From an uncultured Bacillota bacterium (GTDB taxonomy: Bacteria > Bacillota_I > Bacilli_A > RFN20 > CAG-288), in NCBI GenBank assembly GCA_949299015.1, contig CASFYT010000017.1, positions 1 through 64,000 of the forward strand: 64,000 bases of DNA, read 5' to 3'. The position numbers and the translations under genes are program-made. The notes beneath the pieces are model-generated. The model made no database searches. It saw nothing but the letters and a program-made list of their open reading frames with translations, and was not told where the DNA came from. Shown here in pieces: positions 9,313 to 17,600 of the stretch. Every line of letters begins with the position of its first letter. Position 1 is the stretch's first letter.

Positions 9313-9358
9313 ACTCTTTTTCGTGTGAAAGAGTAGAATAATCGATAAGAAAGGAGAG
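9313..9358 (+). promoter_or_regulatory. Promoter with a 7-bp inverted repeat, and ribosome site
   Basis: TAGAAT (9334-9339) is a likely -10. ACTCTTT (9313-9319) and AAAGAGT (9328-9334) form a perfect inverted repeat over the spacer and could be an operator. AAGGAGAG at 9351-9358 is the ribosome site for ATG 9367. Confidence 0.45.
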
Positions 9359-9366
9359 GCATCATC

Positions 9367-10743
9367 ATGAAATGTCCCTATTGTGGCGCTGAGAATCCGG
9401 AAGGCGCCACCTTTTGCAAGAGCTGCGGCAGGCGAATGGATGGCATGGCCCTGTGCCCGAACTGCCAAAGGCTGACGCCCGCGGATGGAATCTTCTGCAT
9501 CCACTGCGGCTCCAATCGGAACGCTCTGCCGCTGAAGATACCCACCCCTGCTTCGAGGGTATCTTCCCCGAAGAAGGTCGAAAGGAAGGAAGAGGCGCGT
9601 GAAGAAACCGTCTTCGTCCCGGATGAGAGCAAGGCGCACAAGATCCTCGGCATCGTCGCCTTCGCCCTCAGCTGTCTGACGATCCTCGTCAGCGTCGTCT
9701 TCACCTTCCTGATCGGTGCGACGCCCCAGATTGGCGTCGGGGGCGGGGACTATCCGACGGAGGTCGCCGGTTTCAATCTCTATTATTACTTTGGCGACGT
9801 CTTCACCCTGTTCAATGAGTCGGCGTCGGAAGCGACGGCGATGTACGGCATGGTCGGCCCCGTCATGGGAACGCTCTCTGTCACCCTTTCCCTCATCGGC
9901 ATCCTTGTCGTCCTCGGGTTTTCCGTCAAGGCCATCGTCGGCTACGTCCAAAAGAAGGAAGAGTCCGTCACGAAGTATGCCGCCCTCTCCTATTTCGTCT
10001 ATCTTGCCGCGGCCGTCCTCTTCATGCTCAACATCTTCACGAATGTGACGAGTCAGGGAGTCTCCATCGGACTGGGTCTCGACGGCGCGACGATCGCCGG
10101 ACTGGTCCTTGGCGGCGTCTTCCTTCTGGCGAACGTTGTCCTCGACGCCGTCCGGAGGGGCATCGTGGGGGATGTGCGTTCCTATGGCCTCCAGTCCGGT
10201 CTTTCCTCCGGATTGCTCGTCTTGGGCATCGTCGCCCTCGCCTTCGTGGGAGGCCCCCTCTTCACGATCGCTTCCGGTGAGATTGCGACCAGCTATGGCA
10301 TCACGGAGTTCTTCGGCCTCCTGCTGACGTTTGCGGCGCGGTACTATCCGCTTTCGGCGGACCTCTGGAGCGAATTCGTCGTCAACTACGTCGGTTCCCT
10401 CATCATGGTCATCCTCTCCCTCCTTTGCCTCATCGCCTTCCTCGTCTGCTTCGCCTTCCTGGCGAAGGAATTGCTGGGAGACTTCGGCTTCGGACTTCGG
10501 AAGAAGGCTCCTCTCTACGGAATCCTTGCGGGCTCCTACGCCCTTCTTGCCGGAATCTTCGAGTTGGTCCTCGCTCTCCTCTTCGTTCCTTTCTTCACTT
10601 GGAGCGAATCGGCAACCATTGGAATGTCGTCTTCCATCGTCCTGCTTGTCATGGGCGCCTTGATTCTTGGCGTCTCGATCGTGGGAAAGCTTCTCTGCAC
10701 AAAGCGTGAGGAGCATCCGGCCGAGGAAGAAGCGGCGGCCTAG
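9367..10743 (+). CDS. Zinc-ribbon polytopic membrane protein
   Basis: 458 residues. The N-terminus holds two zinc ribbons (CPYC/CKSC from residue 3, then CPNC/CIHC near 38-55). A basic linker rich in Lys/Arg/Glu precedes about eight predicted membrane helices between residues 90 and 445. The charged C-terminus ends in Glu/Ala. This ribbon-plus-membrane layout is widespread in Bacillota with no defined function. Its own promoter and a strong ribosome site mark the start. The HEPN-like gene follows after 20 nt and may share the transcript. Confidence 0.8.
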   Translation: MKCPYCGAENPEGATFCKSCGRRMDGMALCPNCQRLTPADGIFCIHCGSNRNALPLKIPTPASRVSSPKKVERKEEAREETVFVPDESKAHKILGIVAFALSCLTILVSVVFTFLIGATPQIGVGGGDYPTEVAGFNLYYYFGDVFTLFNESASEATAMYGMVGPVMGTLSVTLSLIGILVVLGFSVKAIVGYVQKKEESVTKYAALSYFVYLAAAVLFMLNIFTNVTSQGVSIGLGLDGATIAGLVLGGVFLLANVVLDAVRRGIVGDVRSYGLQSGLSSGLLVLGIVALAFVGGPLFTIASGEIATSYGITEFFGLLLTFAARYYPLSADLWSEFVVNYVGSLIMVILSLLCLIAFLVCFAFLAKELLGDFGFGLRKKAPLYGILAGSYALLAGIFELVLALLFVPFFTWSESATIGMSSSIVLLVMGALILGVSIVGKLLCTKREEHPAEEEAAA

Positions 10744-10763
10744 GAACGAAGACGATTCGGACG

Positions 10764-11180
10764 ATGGACATCGACCGCCTCTACTGGATGACAGGCAAGT
10801 GCCTGGACTACTGCCAGCGCATCGAACATGACGTCTACCTCCTGCTTTCCCTCCTCTCCCTGCGAAACGGGATGTTGCTTCCCGAGGAGAGAAGGACACT
10901 TGGCCAGGACATCCGTCTTTTGCAGGAGGCGGACGTCTCGCACTTCCTGAGCGACCGCGACTATGGCCTGCTGAGGTCTTTGCGCAACCGTCGTAACCAT
11001 CTCGTCCACGAGCTCTACGCTTCGTTTCGCTATGCGGAGGATGCGGAAGTCGAAGGAAGGCTTTCCGCATCCTTTTCCTTTGCCGAAGAATTCCTCGCGG
11101 ACCTTTCCCTCCTCTGGAAGGCCGTCGAGGATGCCCGAATCCAGGCCTACGAAGCGATGGTCGAGGAGAAAAAGGAATGA
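10764..11180 (+). CDS. HEPN-like helical protein
   Basis: 138 residues, predicted all-helical. RNHLVH at residues 77-82 fits the R-N-x-x-x-H signature of HEPN proteins, many of which are RNases or toxins while others are inactive partners. No nucleotidyltransferase (MNT) antitoxin gene is adjacent, so this is not an ordinary HEPN-MNT module. Its stop overlaps the mutY start (ATGA), implying coupled translation with a DNA-repair glycosylase. The ribosome site is weak. The HEPN assignment rests on one motif and predicted helices. Confidence 0.6.
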   Translation: MDIDRLYWMTGKCLDYCQRIEHDVYLLLSLLSLRNGMLLPEERRTLGQDIRLLQEADVSHFLSDRDYGLLRSLRNRRNHLVHELYASFRYAEDAEVEGRLSASFSFAEEFLADLSLLWKAVEDARIQAYEAMVEEKKE

Positions 11181-12202
11181 TGGAAAGCTTTGCCCGACTC
11201 CTCCTTGCCTGGTACCGCGAACACGGACGGTCCCTTCCCTGGAGGAAGGAGAATCCATCCTTCTACGAGGTGCTGGTGAGCGAGACGATGCTCCAGCAGA
11301 CGCGGGTCGACAAGGTCCTTTCCTACTACGCGCGTTTCCTCCAGCGCTTTCCGACGCTCCAGGCCCTCGCCTCGTCCTCGGAGGAGGACGTCCTTCGGCT
11401 CTGGGAGGGACTGGGGTACTATTCCCGCGCCCGGAACCTGCGCCGGGCCGCCCTCGCCCTCGCGCCGATGGATCCTCTTCCTTCCACGCTGGAGGAACTG
11501 ATGGCTTTGCCCGGAATCGGGGAGTACACGGCCAAGGCGCTTCTCTCCATCCACTACCACCGTCCGGCCTTCGCCGTCGACGGAAACCTGCTTCGCGTCC
11601 ATGGCAGGCTGCAGATGTCCGACGCTCCCCTTTCTCTCCGCCGGAAGGAGGCGGAGTCCTTCTTCCAGGAAAGGCTGGGAAAAGTTGACCCCAGCGACGC
11701 CAACCAGGCACTGATGGACCTCGGGGAGCTCGTCTGCCTTCCCCACGGGAAGCCACTCTGCTCCCTCTGTCCCCTTTCCCCGTTCTGCAGGGCCCACCGG
11801 GAGGGAAGGGAGAGGGACTACCCTCCGCGCCAGGAGAAGAAAGCGCCCCGCCTTGTCTTCCTGACGGTCTTCCTTCTCGTCCATGACGGGAAGGTCGCAC
11901 TCCGGAAGAGGGACGGAAAGGGACTCCTGTCCGCGCTCTACGAGTTCCCCAACGTCGAGGGAAGGGCCGAGGACGAAAAGACCCTCGCTCGGATATTTCG
12001 CGAGTGGGGCCTCGACGTGGAGCAGGTGGAGCTTCTTCCTTCCAGCCGCCACCGCTTCTCCCACCTGGTCTGGGAGATGACCAACGTCCGCGTCGTCCTG
12101 CGGTCGCTGCCGCAGGATCCCAGCCTCCTCTTCGTGGAGCGGGAAAGGATCGCGGACTATCCGATTCCATCGGCCTTTTGCGAGATTCGGCGGCATCGAT
12201 AA
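11177..12202 (+). CDS. mutY: A/G-specific adenine DNA glycosylase
   Basis: 341 residues. It removes adenine mispaired with 8-oxoguanine in base-excision repair. The helix-hairpin-helix LPGIGEYTAKAL is followed by the catalytic Asp in AFAVDGN. Four cysteines for a [4Fe-4S] cluster are present (CLPHGKPLCSLC, then PLSPFC), but the first gap is seven residues rather than the usual six. The C-terminal third is the MutT-like domain that recognises 8-oxoguanine (RKRDGKGLLSALYEFP). It overlaps the HEPN-like gene by 4 nt and ends at a strong terminator. Confidence 0.95.
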   Translation: MMESFARLLLAWYREHGRSLPWRKENPSFYEVLVSETMLQQTRVDKVLSYYARFLQRFPTLQALASSSEEDVLRLWEGLGYYSRARNLRRAALALAPMDPLPSTLEELMALPGIGEYTAKALLSIHYHRPAFAVDGNLLRVHGRLQMSDAPLSLRRKEAESFFQERLGKVDPSDANQALMDLGELVCLPHGKPLCSLCPLSPFCRAHREGRERDYPPRQEKKAPRLVFLTVFLLVHDGKVALRKRDGKGLLSALYEFPNVEGRAEDEKTLARIFREWGLDVEQVELLPSSRHRFSHLVWEMTNVRVVLRSLPQDPSLLFVERERIADYPIPSAFCEIRRHR

Positions 12203-12230
12203 CGAAAAAGGGGCTTTCGCCCCTTTTCGT
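12202..12230 (+). terminator. Terminator after mutY
   Basis: Long stem ACGAAAA..GGGGC / GCCCC..TTTTCGT with a short TTTC-type loop, starting right at the mutY stop. The A/T arms make it usable in either direction. Confidence 0.8.
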
Positions 12231-12324
12231 GTTCCCGGAAGATTATCGACGTCCCAGGGAGATTCCTGTCGTCGACGACGAAGACAGGATACGATAAATG
12301 TTAGCTATAGTCAACAAAAATCTG

Positions 12325-12333
12325 TGATAAACT
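12325..12333 (+). promoter_or_regulatory. Extended -10 promoter of tag
   Basis: TGA followed by TAAACT (12328-12333), ending 6 nt before ATG 12340. No ribosome site fits in the gap, so the transcript appears leaderless. Confidence 0.55.
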
Positions 12334-12339
12334 CGGATC

Positions 12340-12927
12340 ATGGAAGAAAAGATCTGCCCCTGGGCCCTGAAGGACCCCGACAGCCGAAAGTATCATGACG
12401 AACGCTGGTGCCGCCTCGTCCTGGAGGACCGGGAACTCTTCGCCCTCTTGGAGCTGGAGAGCTTTTCCGTGGGCCTCTCCTGGCGCCTGATCCTGAAGAA
12501 GGAGGCGCTCCTTCGCGCCGCCTTCGACTCCTTCGATCCCGTCCTTTGTGCCCAATACGGTCCCGAGAAGGTCGAGAAGCTCCTCGCCTTGCCGGGGATG
12601 ATCCATAGCCGGGGGAAGGTCGAGTCCGTGATCAAGAACGCGAAGGCCTTCCTCGCCGTCCAGGAGGAATGCGGGACGTTCCTTTCCTATCTCCGTTCCT
12701 TTGCAAAGGGAGATAGGATCGACCATCGGCTTTCCCGCGAAGAGGACAGGCCTACGGTCGATTCTCTCTCGAGGGCGCTGGCGAAGGACATGAAGAAGAG
12801 GCACTTTTCCTATCTCGGACCGGTCATCCTCTATTCCTACCTGCAGGCCGTCGGGATCGTCGACGACCACCTCGTCACCTGTCCCTTCCACGACAAGTCG
12901 GAGTTCGAAGGAAGCGGAAGGGACTGA
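12340..12927 (+). CDS. tag: DNA-3-methyladenine glycosylase I
   Basis: 195 residues, standard family length. It excises 3-methyladenine from alkylated DNA. Family signatures are visible: CPW near the N-terminus, YHDERW (about residues 19-24), GLSWRLILKK and AAFDSFDP. The structural zinc ligands are conserved as Cys6, His20 and a C-terminal H-x3-C (DHLVTC). It follows mutY, so two base-excision glycosylases are neighbours although separated by a terminator and a separate leaderless promoter. It converges on the NACHT gene with 34 nt between stops and no clear hairpin. Confidence 0.95.
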   Translation: MEEKICPWALKDPDSRKYHDERWCRLVLEDRELFALLELESFSVGLSWRLILKKEALLRAAFDSFDPVLCAQYGPEKVEKLLALPGMIHSRGKVESVIKNAKAFLAVQEECGTFLSYLRSFAKGDRIDHRLSREEDRPTVDSLSRALAKDMKKRHFSYLGPVILYSYLQAVGIVDDHLVTCPFHDKSEFEGSGRD

Positions 12928-12961
12928 AGGGGGGACGGCCGACGCCCTCGCTCCGCCTCCG

Positions 12962-15900
12962 CTAGGGACCGACGGTCAGCTCGACGTCCTTGTCCCCGAA
13001 AAGGACGTGGCGGATCTCGTCAAGGCGGAGAGGTCCTTCCTCTCCGACGATGCGGACGCCCTTCCGGAAATCAATTCGTTCCAGGCGGTGCATGCGGCGG
13101 AAGGAATCCGGATGGACGAGGACCTCCTCGAGGAAGGTGAGGCTGCGGATCTTGTTGGCGTTCCAGAAGGCGCGCGGGCCGACGGTGCGGACGGCAAAGG
13201 CGTTGTCGCCCTCGTCGGAGGAGAGACCCTGGCAGCGGATGCTCTCGAGCCGGAAGCAGTCCTCGAAGCAGCTCTCCTCGAGCGTCTCGACGGCGGGAAG
13301 GGTGACCTTGGCGAGGCTGCGGCACTTCTCGAACATGTGGGCGGGCGCCGAGGAAAAGCGGGCGTCGCGGAAATGGACCTGCTTGAGCCTTCCGCAGCGC
13401 TCGAAGAGCCAATCGCCGACCTGTTCGATCCCGGTAAGTTCGAAGGATTTCAGGTTGGGCATCGTCTCGAAGAGGTAGGCGTGGATCTCCGTGACGCTTC
13501 CGCCGGCGGCGAAGGTCTTGTCCGTGACCTGCACGATTCCGTCCTTGTGGAAGAGATGGTCGAGGCGATAGGTCCCGTCCTGACGACGGACGAGGATGGC
13601 GCAGTTGCACTTCTCCTCGTCCTGCTTGATCCGGAAGTGCGGATCGGCGAGGATTTCCCTTCCTTCCTCCCGGCCCTCGAAGGCCCACTGGGAGCAGAGG
13701 ACTTGTCCTTCCGGACGGAAGCGGAAGGCGAAGGGGGAGGAGGGATCCTCCTTTTCCTCGAGGAGGGCGAAGGCAAAGTAGTCGATCTGCTCGACGCTGG
13801 GCGGAAGCGTCAGCTGCAGGCCCGGAATGTCGCTGAAGGCGAGGCGGGCGATGTGCCGAAGGGAGGAGAAGGAGGAGAGGTCCATCTTCCGGAGGGAACG
13901 CATTCCGGAGAAGAAGAAGGGAAGGATTTCCGTCATCTCCGGGGAGAGGTGCAGGTCGTCGAGGCTTGTGACGCTCTTGCAGCGGAGGAACATGCCTTCG
14001 GAGAATTCGCCGTGGACCTTTCCGTCGGGATCGCGGACGTCGATGCGCTGGAGGCTGGCGTCGCTCTCGAAGAGGAAGGGACCGATCTTCAGCGGGTGGC
14101 TGGTGGGCAGGGTGACGTGCGTCAGCAGGAAGTTGTCCTCGAAGACGCTCTCGCCGAGGATGACGACGGACTCCGGGACGTTGATCTCCTCGAGACGGTT
14201 GAGGTCGTAGAAGGCGAACTCCTGGATCTCCACAAGGCCCTCGAAGAGCTGGACGTTCCTCAGCGCGTCGAGCTTGGAGAAGAGCTCGGCCGGAACGGTG
14301 GTCGGATTCCTCTTCCCGGGGTGGACTTCCAGGGTCCTCAGGTTCATGAAGCTCTCCATGTCCTGGCGGGGGATGTCCGTGTCGACGACAAGGGAGAGGA
14401 CCTTCGCCCTCCTCTCTCTTTCGAGCGAGGGCGAGAAGGACGTGAAGGCGAGGCTTTCGTCTTCCCCGCAGGGATAGTCATAGGCGGTCGAAGACGAAGG
14501 GACTTCCTTATTGGCGATGAAGTTGGTCAAATCGAAGATATCGGAGAAGCCAATCATCTTTTTGAGTTCGCTAGGAGAAAGAGAGAGAGGTTCTTCGCTC
14601 AGGATGGAAAGGTTGAGGAGGTCGCGGTACGTCCTCTCTCCGCGTGAGAAGAGCTCGAGGAGATGCGGAATTTGCCAAGGGGCAAAGCGGGGAGTCCGGC
14701 CGTCGCTGGAAAGGCCACGGTGGAGGATGCGGAGGTTTTCTTCCAGGGAACGGTCCTTGTTCCAGCGGTTGTTGACCAAGGCGTCCCGAAGCGCAGAGAG
14801 GGGAAGCCGGAGGTCTTCCAGCAAGACTTCGTCCTTTCTATCGGAAAGGATTCTCTCCATGGAATGGAGGATCAATGACGGATCCTCCGTGAGGGAGGAA
14901 AGCCGATAGAAGAAGTCGTAGTCGAAGGCGGATTTCTCCTCTAAGGAGAATTCGATCGCCCGGCGGTGGAGGAAGGCGATGAGCTCCCTTCCGGAATAGG
15001 TCAGGGTGAGGCTTTCCCCCTTCTCGTCCTCGACGATGCGGGTGCAGTCGGTGTTGCGGGCGAGCTCCTCCAGGAAGAACAGGAGGACGTCCTTCAGGAG
15101 CGACGGATCGCGCTGGGCGAAGGAGCGGAGCAGGAGGTCGAGGCTTGTCCCATCCTCGTCTCCCCGGTTCCCGTTGCGGTTCTCCTCCCAGTCGAAGAGG
15201 AGGATGAAGCGCTTGAGCAGGGTGGGGACCTTCTCCCCGCGAAGGGTCTTCTCGTTGAAGAGCAGGGAAAGCAGGTTCCGGTATTCCTCCTTGGCCAGGT
15301 TCGCCTTCGTCAGGGTATTGTAGAGGTAGGCGGCAGCGAAGAACTCGGTGAAGATCTCGTGGTAGAAGCGCCCCTGGCTGTCGAGCAGGTATTTTTCGTC
15401 CTTGAAGTAGCGAAGGCGGTCGTAGAACTGGGAGGAGAGGCCCTGGTTGAGATAGGAGGTCAGGTCGAGCCAGTCGATCCTCTCTCCGCTCTCCCGGGTC
15501 AGGACGGCGTAGAATCCGAGGACTTCCAGGAAGCAGACGTCCCTTTCCAGGAGAAGGTTGAAGCGCTTGGGGCAGGTCCTTCCGAGGAACGTGTAGAAGA
15601 TCGCGTCGGAGATGAGCTCCATGATCTTGAGGCTTTCCGTCTCCTCCTTCCTCTCGAGGAAGGAGGGGTTGGTCATCGTGCTGGCGAAGAAGGGGTTGAC
15701 GTTTCCGTAGAAGGCCTGGAGGACGTCGAGCTTGCGCTCGATCTCCTGGATCTTCCGGTCGCATTCCCCTTCGTCGAGAATCCTCTCGGTGAGGATGGAG
15801 GAGCGGACCTTCCTGAGGAACGCCTGGCATTCGCCCTCGTCGAACTCATGGATGTCGAACAGGACGACGGGGATGCGGGAATCCGCCTTCTTCTCCTCCG

Positions 15901-17509
15901 CCCGCATTCTCCCGGCCGCGGAGAGGGCGTCCTTCAGGAGGAAATGGTCCTTGTCGGTCTTGATGAACTCGACGGCGTTCTGGCGGGAGGTGATGGCCAC
16001 GTAGCTCTCCCCCTCCCTCCGGGGCTGCTTCTTGAGGAACTTCCGGATCGAGAGCAGGAGCGGAAGGCTGTCCATGCTGTTCTCGTCGACGGCGTCGAAG
16101 AGGAAGAAGGGAGTATACCCTTCCTGGAGCAGGTGGCCGAAGAAGTCGGAAGCGCAAAAGGACGTCTTCGACCCGAGGAGCTCGAGTTCCTTGCGGCACT
16201 CGCCGTCCGTCGTGTCCTCGGGACGAAGCTCGAGGAAGGCGGAGAAGTTCGACTCAAGGACGTCGTGCCGCCTTGTTCCCGTGTCGTCCTCGAGATTGTT
16301 GAGGTCGATGAAGATGGGGAAGGCCTTTGGCAGGGTCAGATCCTTCTTCTCCGTCGGATGGAGAAGGGCCTTCCGCAGATAGCAGAAGAGGGAGAGGAGG
16401 AGGGTCGACTTTCCGGCCCCGGCGGGCCCGACGAAGAGATGGAAGTCCCCCTTGGAGAAGGCGTTGAGAAGCGCGCCGGTCTCCTGGTAGAGGTCGATGG
16501 TCTGGTTGTCGATGCAACGGCTGACTTCCTTCTCGATGTATTCGTCCTCGAAGTTCTCCAGGAGGTCTCGGTCCTCGGTTCGGAACTTCATGAGGTGGAT
16601 CTTTCCCTGGGGAAGGATCTTCTTGACGCGGGACTCCTCGTAGTAGGCCCGAAGGAGGACGTCCGTCAACTCCCGCCTCGTCAGACGGGAAAGGGCGCCC
16701 TTGGGGCGCTGGCAGGCCTGCCAGAGGGAATCGAAGCATTGGACGGAGCGGGAAGGCGAATGCCTCCCTGGCCGTTTCTTCTTCGCGTCGGATCCTCCCT
16801 CATCCGTCCTTGTCCTTTGTTCTTCGTCCTGGCGGTTCGACCGGAGGTCATAGAAGAGGACAGGGCCCTTTCCGCAGCGGAGATAGGCCTTGAGGCGATG
16901 GGAGGCAAGAAGGCGCTGATAGAACGTTCCGCCGTTGACCAGGACCGAGAGGGCTCCCTCCGGCTTCTTGACCTTCTCCTTGGCGACGATGAGATAGATG
17001 GTATTGAAGTTCTTCTTCCCGTCGTCGGCCTCGGCCATCCGCTCCTTTTCCAAGAGCAGGACGTGGACTTCCGGCATGGTCTTCAGGATCGAACGCACCA
17101 GGAAGCAGTGGAAGAGAAGGTATCCCAGTCCCAGGAGGACGTAGAGCAGGAAGAGGAAGACGATGGAGACGATGAGGTGTTCGCTGTCCAGCCCGAAGAG
17201 GACGGAGAGGGTATCCAGGGGGACGAGGCCGAAGCTGTTGAAGAAGTCCTCGAAGATGCTGACGGAGGTGTCGAAGCTGCTTTGGTCGTGAATGCCGATC
17301 ACCAGCAGGATGACGGTCATGAGCAGGAAGGGAATGAAGCCCAGCATGAGCTTGGAGACGACGGAACGAAGCTTCACGAGCCTTTCGGGCTTCTCTAAGT
17401 TCCCTCGCTTCTCCATGACGAAGATCGTGACAAAGGCCGTGACGCCGAACGCGAAAAGAAGCGCGGAGACGATTGAGAGAAAGAACGTAAAGCTCGTGAT
17501 GTTTTCCAT
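12962..17509 (-). CDS. Membrane-anchored NACHT-type STAND ATPase with BspA-like LRRs
   Basis: 1515 residues. Three hydrophobic helices lie at the N-terminus (about 5-30, 52-72, 108-132). A charged linker leads to a NACHT-type NTPase: Walker A GPAGAGKST (361-369), Walker B FFLFDAVDE (about 465-475), an ITSRQN sensor-like motif, and EFFAAAYLY about 270 residues later, a hallmark of the NACHT C-terminal helical part. A long helical region follows. From about 1050 to the end, repeats of the type LEEINVPESVVILGESVF resemble BspA-family leucine-rich repeats. The N-terminal helices, NACHT and LRR order mirrors NLR immune sensors; several bacterial NACHT proteins are known phage-defence proteins. Function here is inferred. 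It has its own leaderless-type promoter and stands alone between tag and a bile salt hydrolase. Confidence 0.85.
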   Translation of the reverse strand: MENITSFTFFLSIVSALLFAFGVTAFVTIFVMEKRGNLEKPERLVKLRSVVSKLMLGFIPFLLMTVILLVIGIHDQSSFDTSVSIFEDFFNSFGLVPLDTLSVLFGLDSEHLIVSIVFLFLLYVLLGLGYLLFHCFLVRSILKTMPEVHVLLLEKERMAEADDGKKNFNTIYLIVAKEKVKKPEGALSVLVNGGTFYQRLLASHRLKAYLRCGKGPVLFYDLRSNRQDEEQRTRTDEGGSDAKKKRPGRHSPSRSVQCFDSLWQACQRPKGALSRLTRRELTDVLLRAYYEESRVKKILPQGKIHLMKFRTEDRDLLENFEDEYIEKEVSRCIDNQTIDLYQETGALLNAFSKGDFHLFVGPAGAGKSTLLLSLFCYLRKALLHPTEKKDLTLPKAFPIFIDLNNLEDDTGTRRHDVLESNFSAFLELRPEDTTDGECRKELELLGSKTSFCASDFFGHLLQEGYTPFFLFDAVDENSMDSLPLLLSIRKFLKKQPRREGESYVAITSRQNAVEFIKTDKDHFLLKDALSAAGRMRAEEKKADSRIPVVLFDIHEFDEGECQAFLRKVRSSILTERILDEGECDRKIQEIERKLDVLQAFYGNVNPFFASTMTNPSFLERKEETESLKIMELISDAIFYTFLGRTCPKRFNLLLERDVCFLEVLGFYAVLTRESGERIDWLDLTSYLNQGLSSQFYDRLRYFKDEKYLLDSQGRFYHEIFTEFFAAAYLYNTLTKANLAKEEYRNLLSLLFNEKTLRGEKVPTLLKRFILLFDWEENRNGNRGDEDGTSLDLLLRSFAQRDPSLLKDVLLFFLEELARNTDCTRIVEDEKGESLTLTYSGRELIAFLHRRAIEFSLEEKSAFDYDFFYRLSSLTEDPSLILHSMERILSDRKDEVLLEDLRLPLSALRDALVNNRWNKDRSLEENLRILHRGLSSDGRTPRFAPWQIPHLLELFSRGERTYRDLLNLSILSEEPLSLSPSELKKMIGFSDIFDLTNFIANKEVPSSSTAYDYPCGEDESLAFTSFSPSLERERRAKVLSLVVDTDIPRQDMESFMNLRTLEVHPGKRNPTTVPAELFSKLDALRNVQLFEGLVEIQEFAFYDLNRLEEINVPESVVILGESVFEDNFLLTHVTLPTSHPLKIGPFLFESDASLQRIDVRDPDGKVHGEFSEGMFLRCKSVTSLDDLHLSPEMTEILPFFFSGMRSLRKMDLSSFSSLRHIARLAFSDIPGLQLTLPPSVEQIDYFAFALLEEKEDPSSPFAFRFRPEGQVLCSQWAFEGREEGREILADPHFRIKQDEEKCNCAILVRRQDGTYRLDHLFHKDGIVQVTDKTFAAGGSVTEIHAYLFETMPNLKSFELTGIEQVGDWLFERCGRLKQVHFRDARFSSAPAHMFEKCRSLAKVTLPAVETLEESCFEDCFRLESIRCQGLSSDEGDNAFAVRTVGPRAFWNANKIRSLTFLEEVLVHPDSFRRMHRLERIDFRKGVRIVGEEGPLRLDEIRHVLFGDKDVELTVGP

Positions 17510-17515
17510 AGTTCC

Positions 17516-17524
17516 AATTTACCA
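17516..17524 (-). promoter_or_regulatory. Extended -10 promoter of the NACHT gene
   Basis: On the minus strand TGG then TAAATT (17516-17521) ends 6 nt before ATG 17509. No ribosome site is present, consistent with a leaderless message. Confidence 0.5.
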
Positions 17525-17600
17525 CACGCGCTGCAGACGAAAAAGAAGAAAGTCCCTCCGAGGACGATCCCAGTCCTTCGGGCGGAAGGTCGCCGAGGAA

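Noticed and set aside
12929-12934. G6 run between tag and the NACHT gene
   Set aside because: It lies between two stop codons, so length changes would have no obvious effect.
9178-17398. Very long open frames antisense to mutY, the zinc-ribbon gene and the NACHT gene
   Set aside because: Arg/Gly/Glu-biased shadow frames caused by GC-rich codon use; the opposite strands encode clear families.
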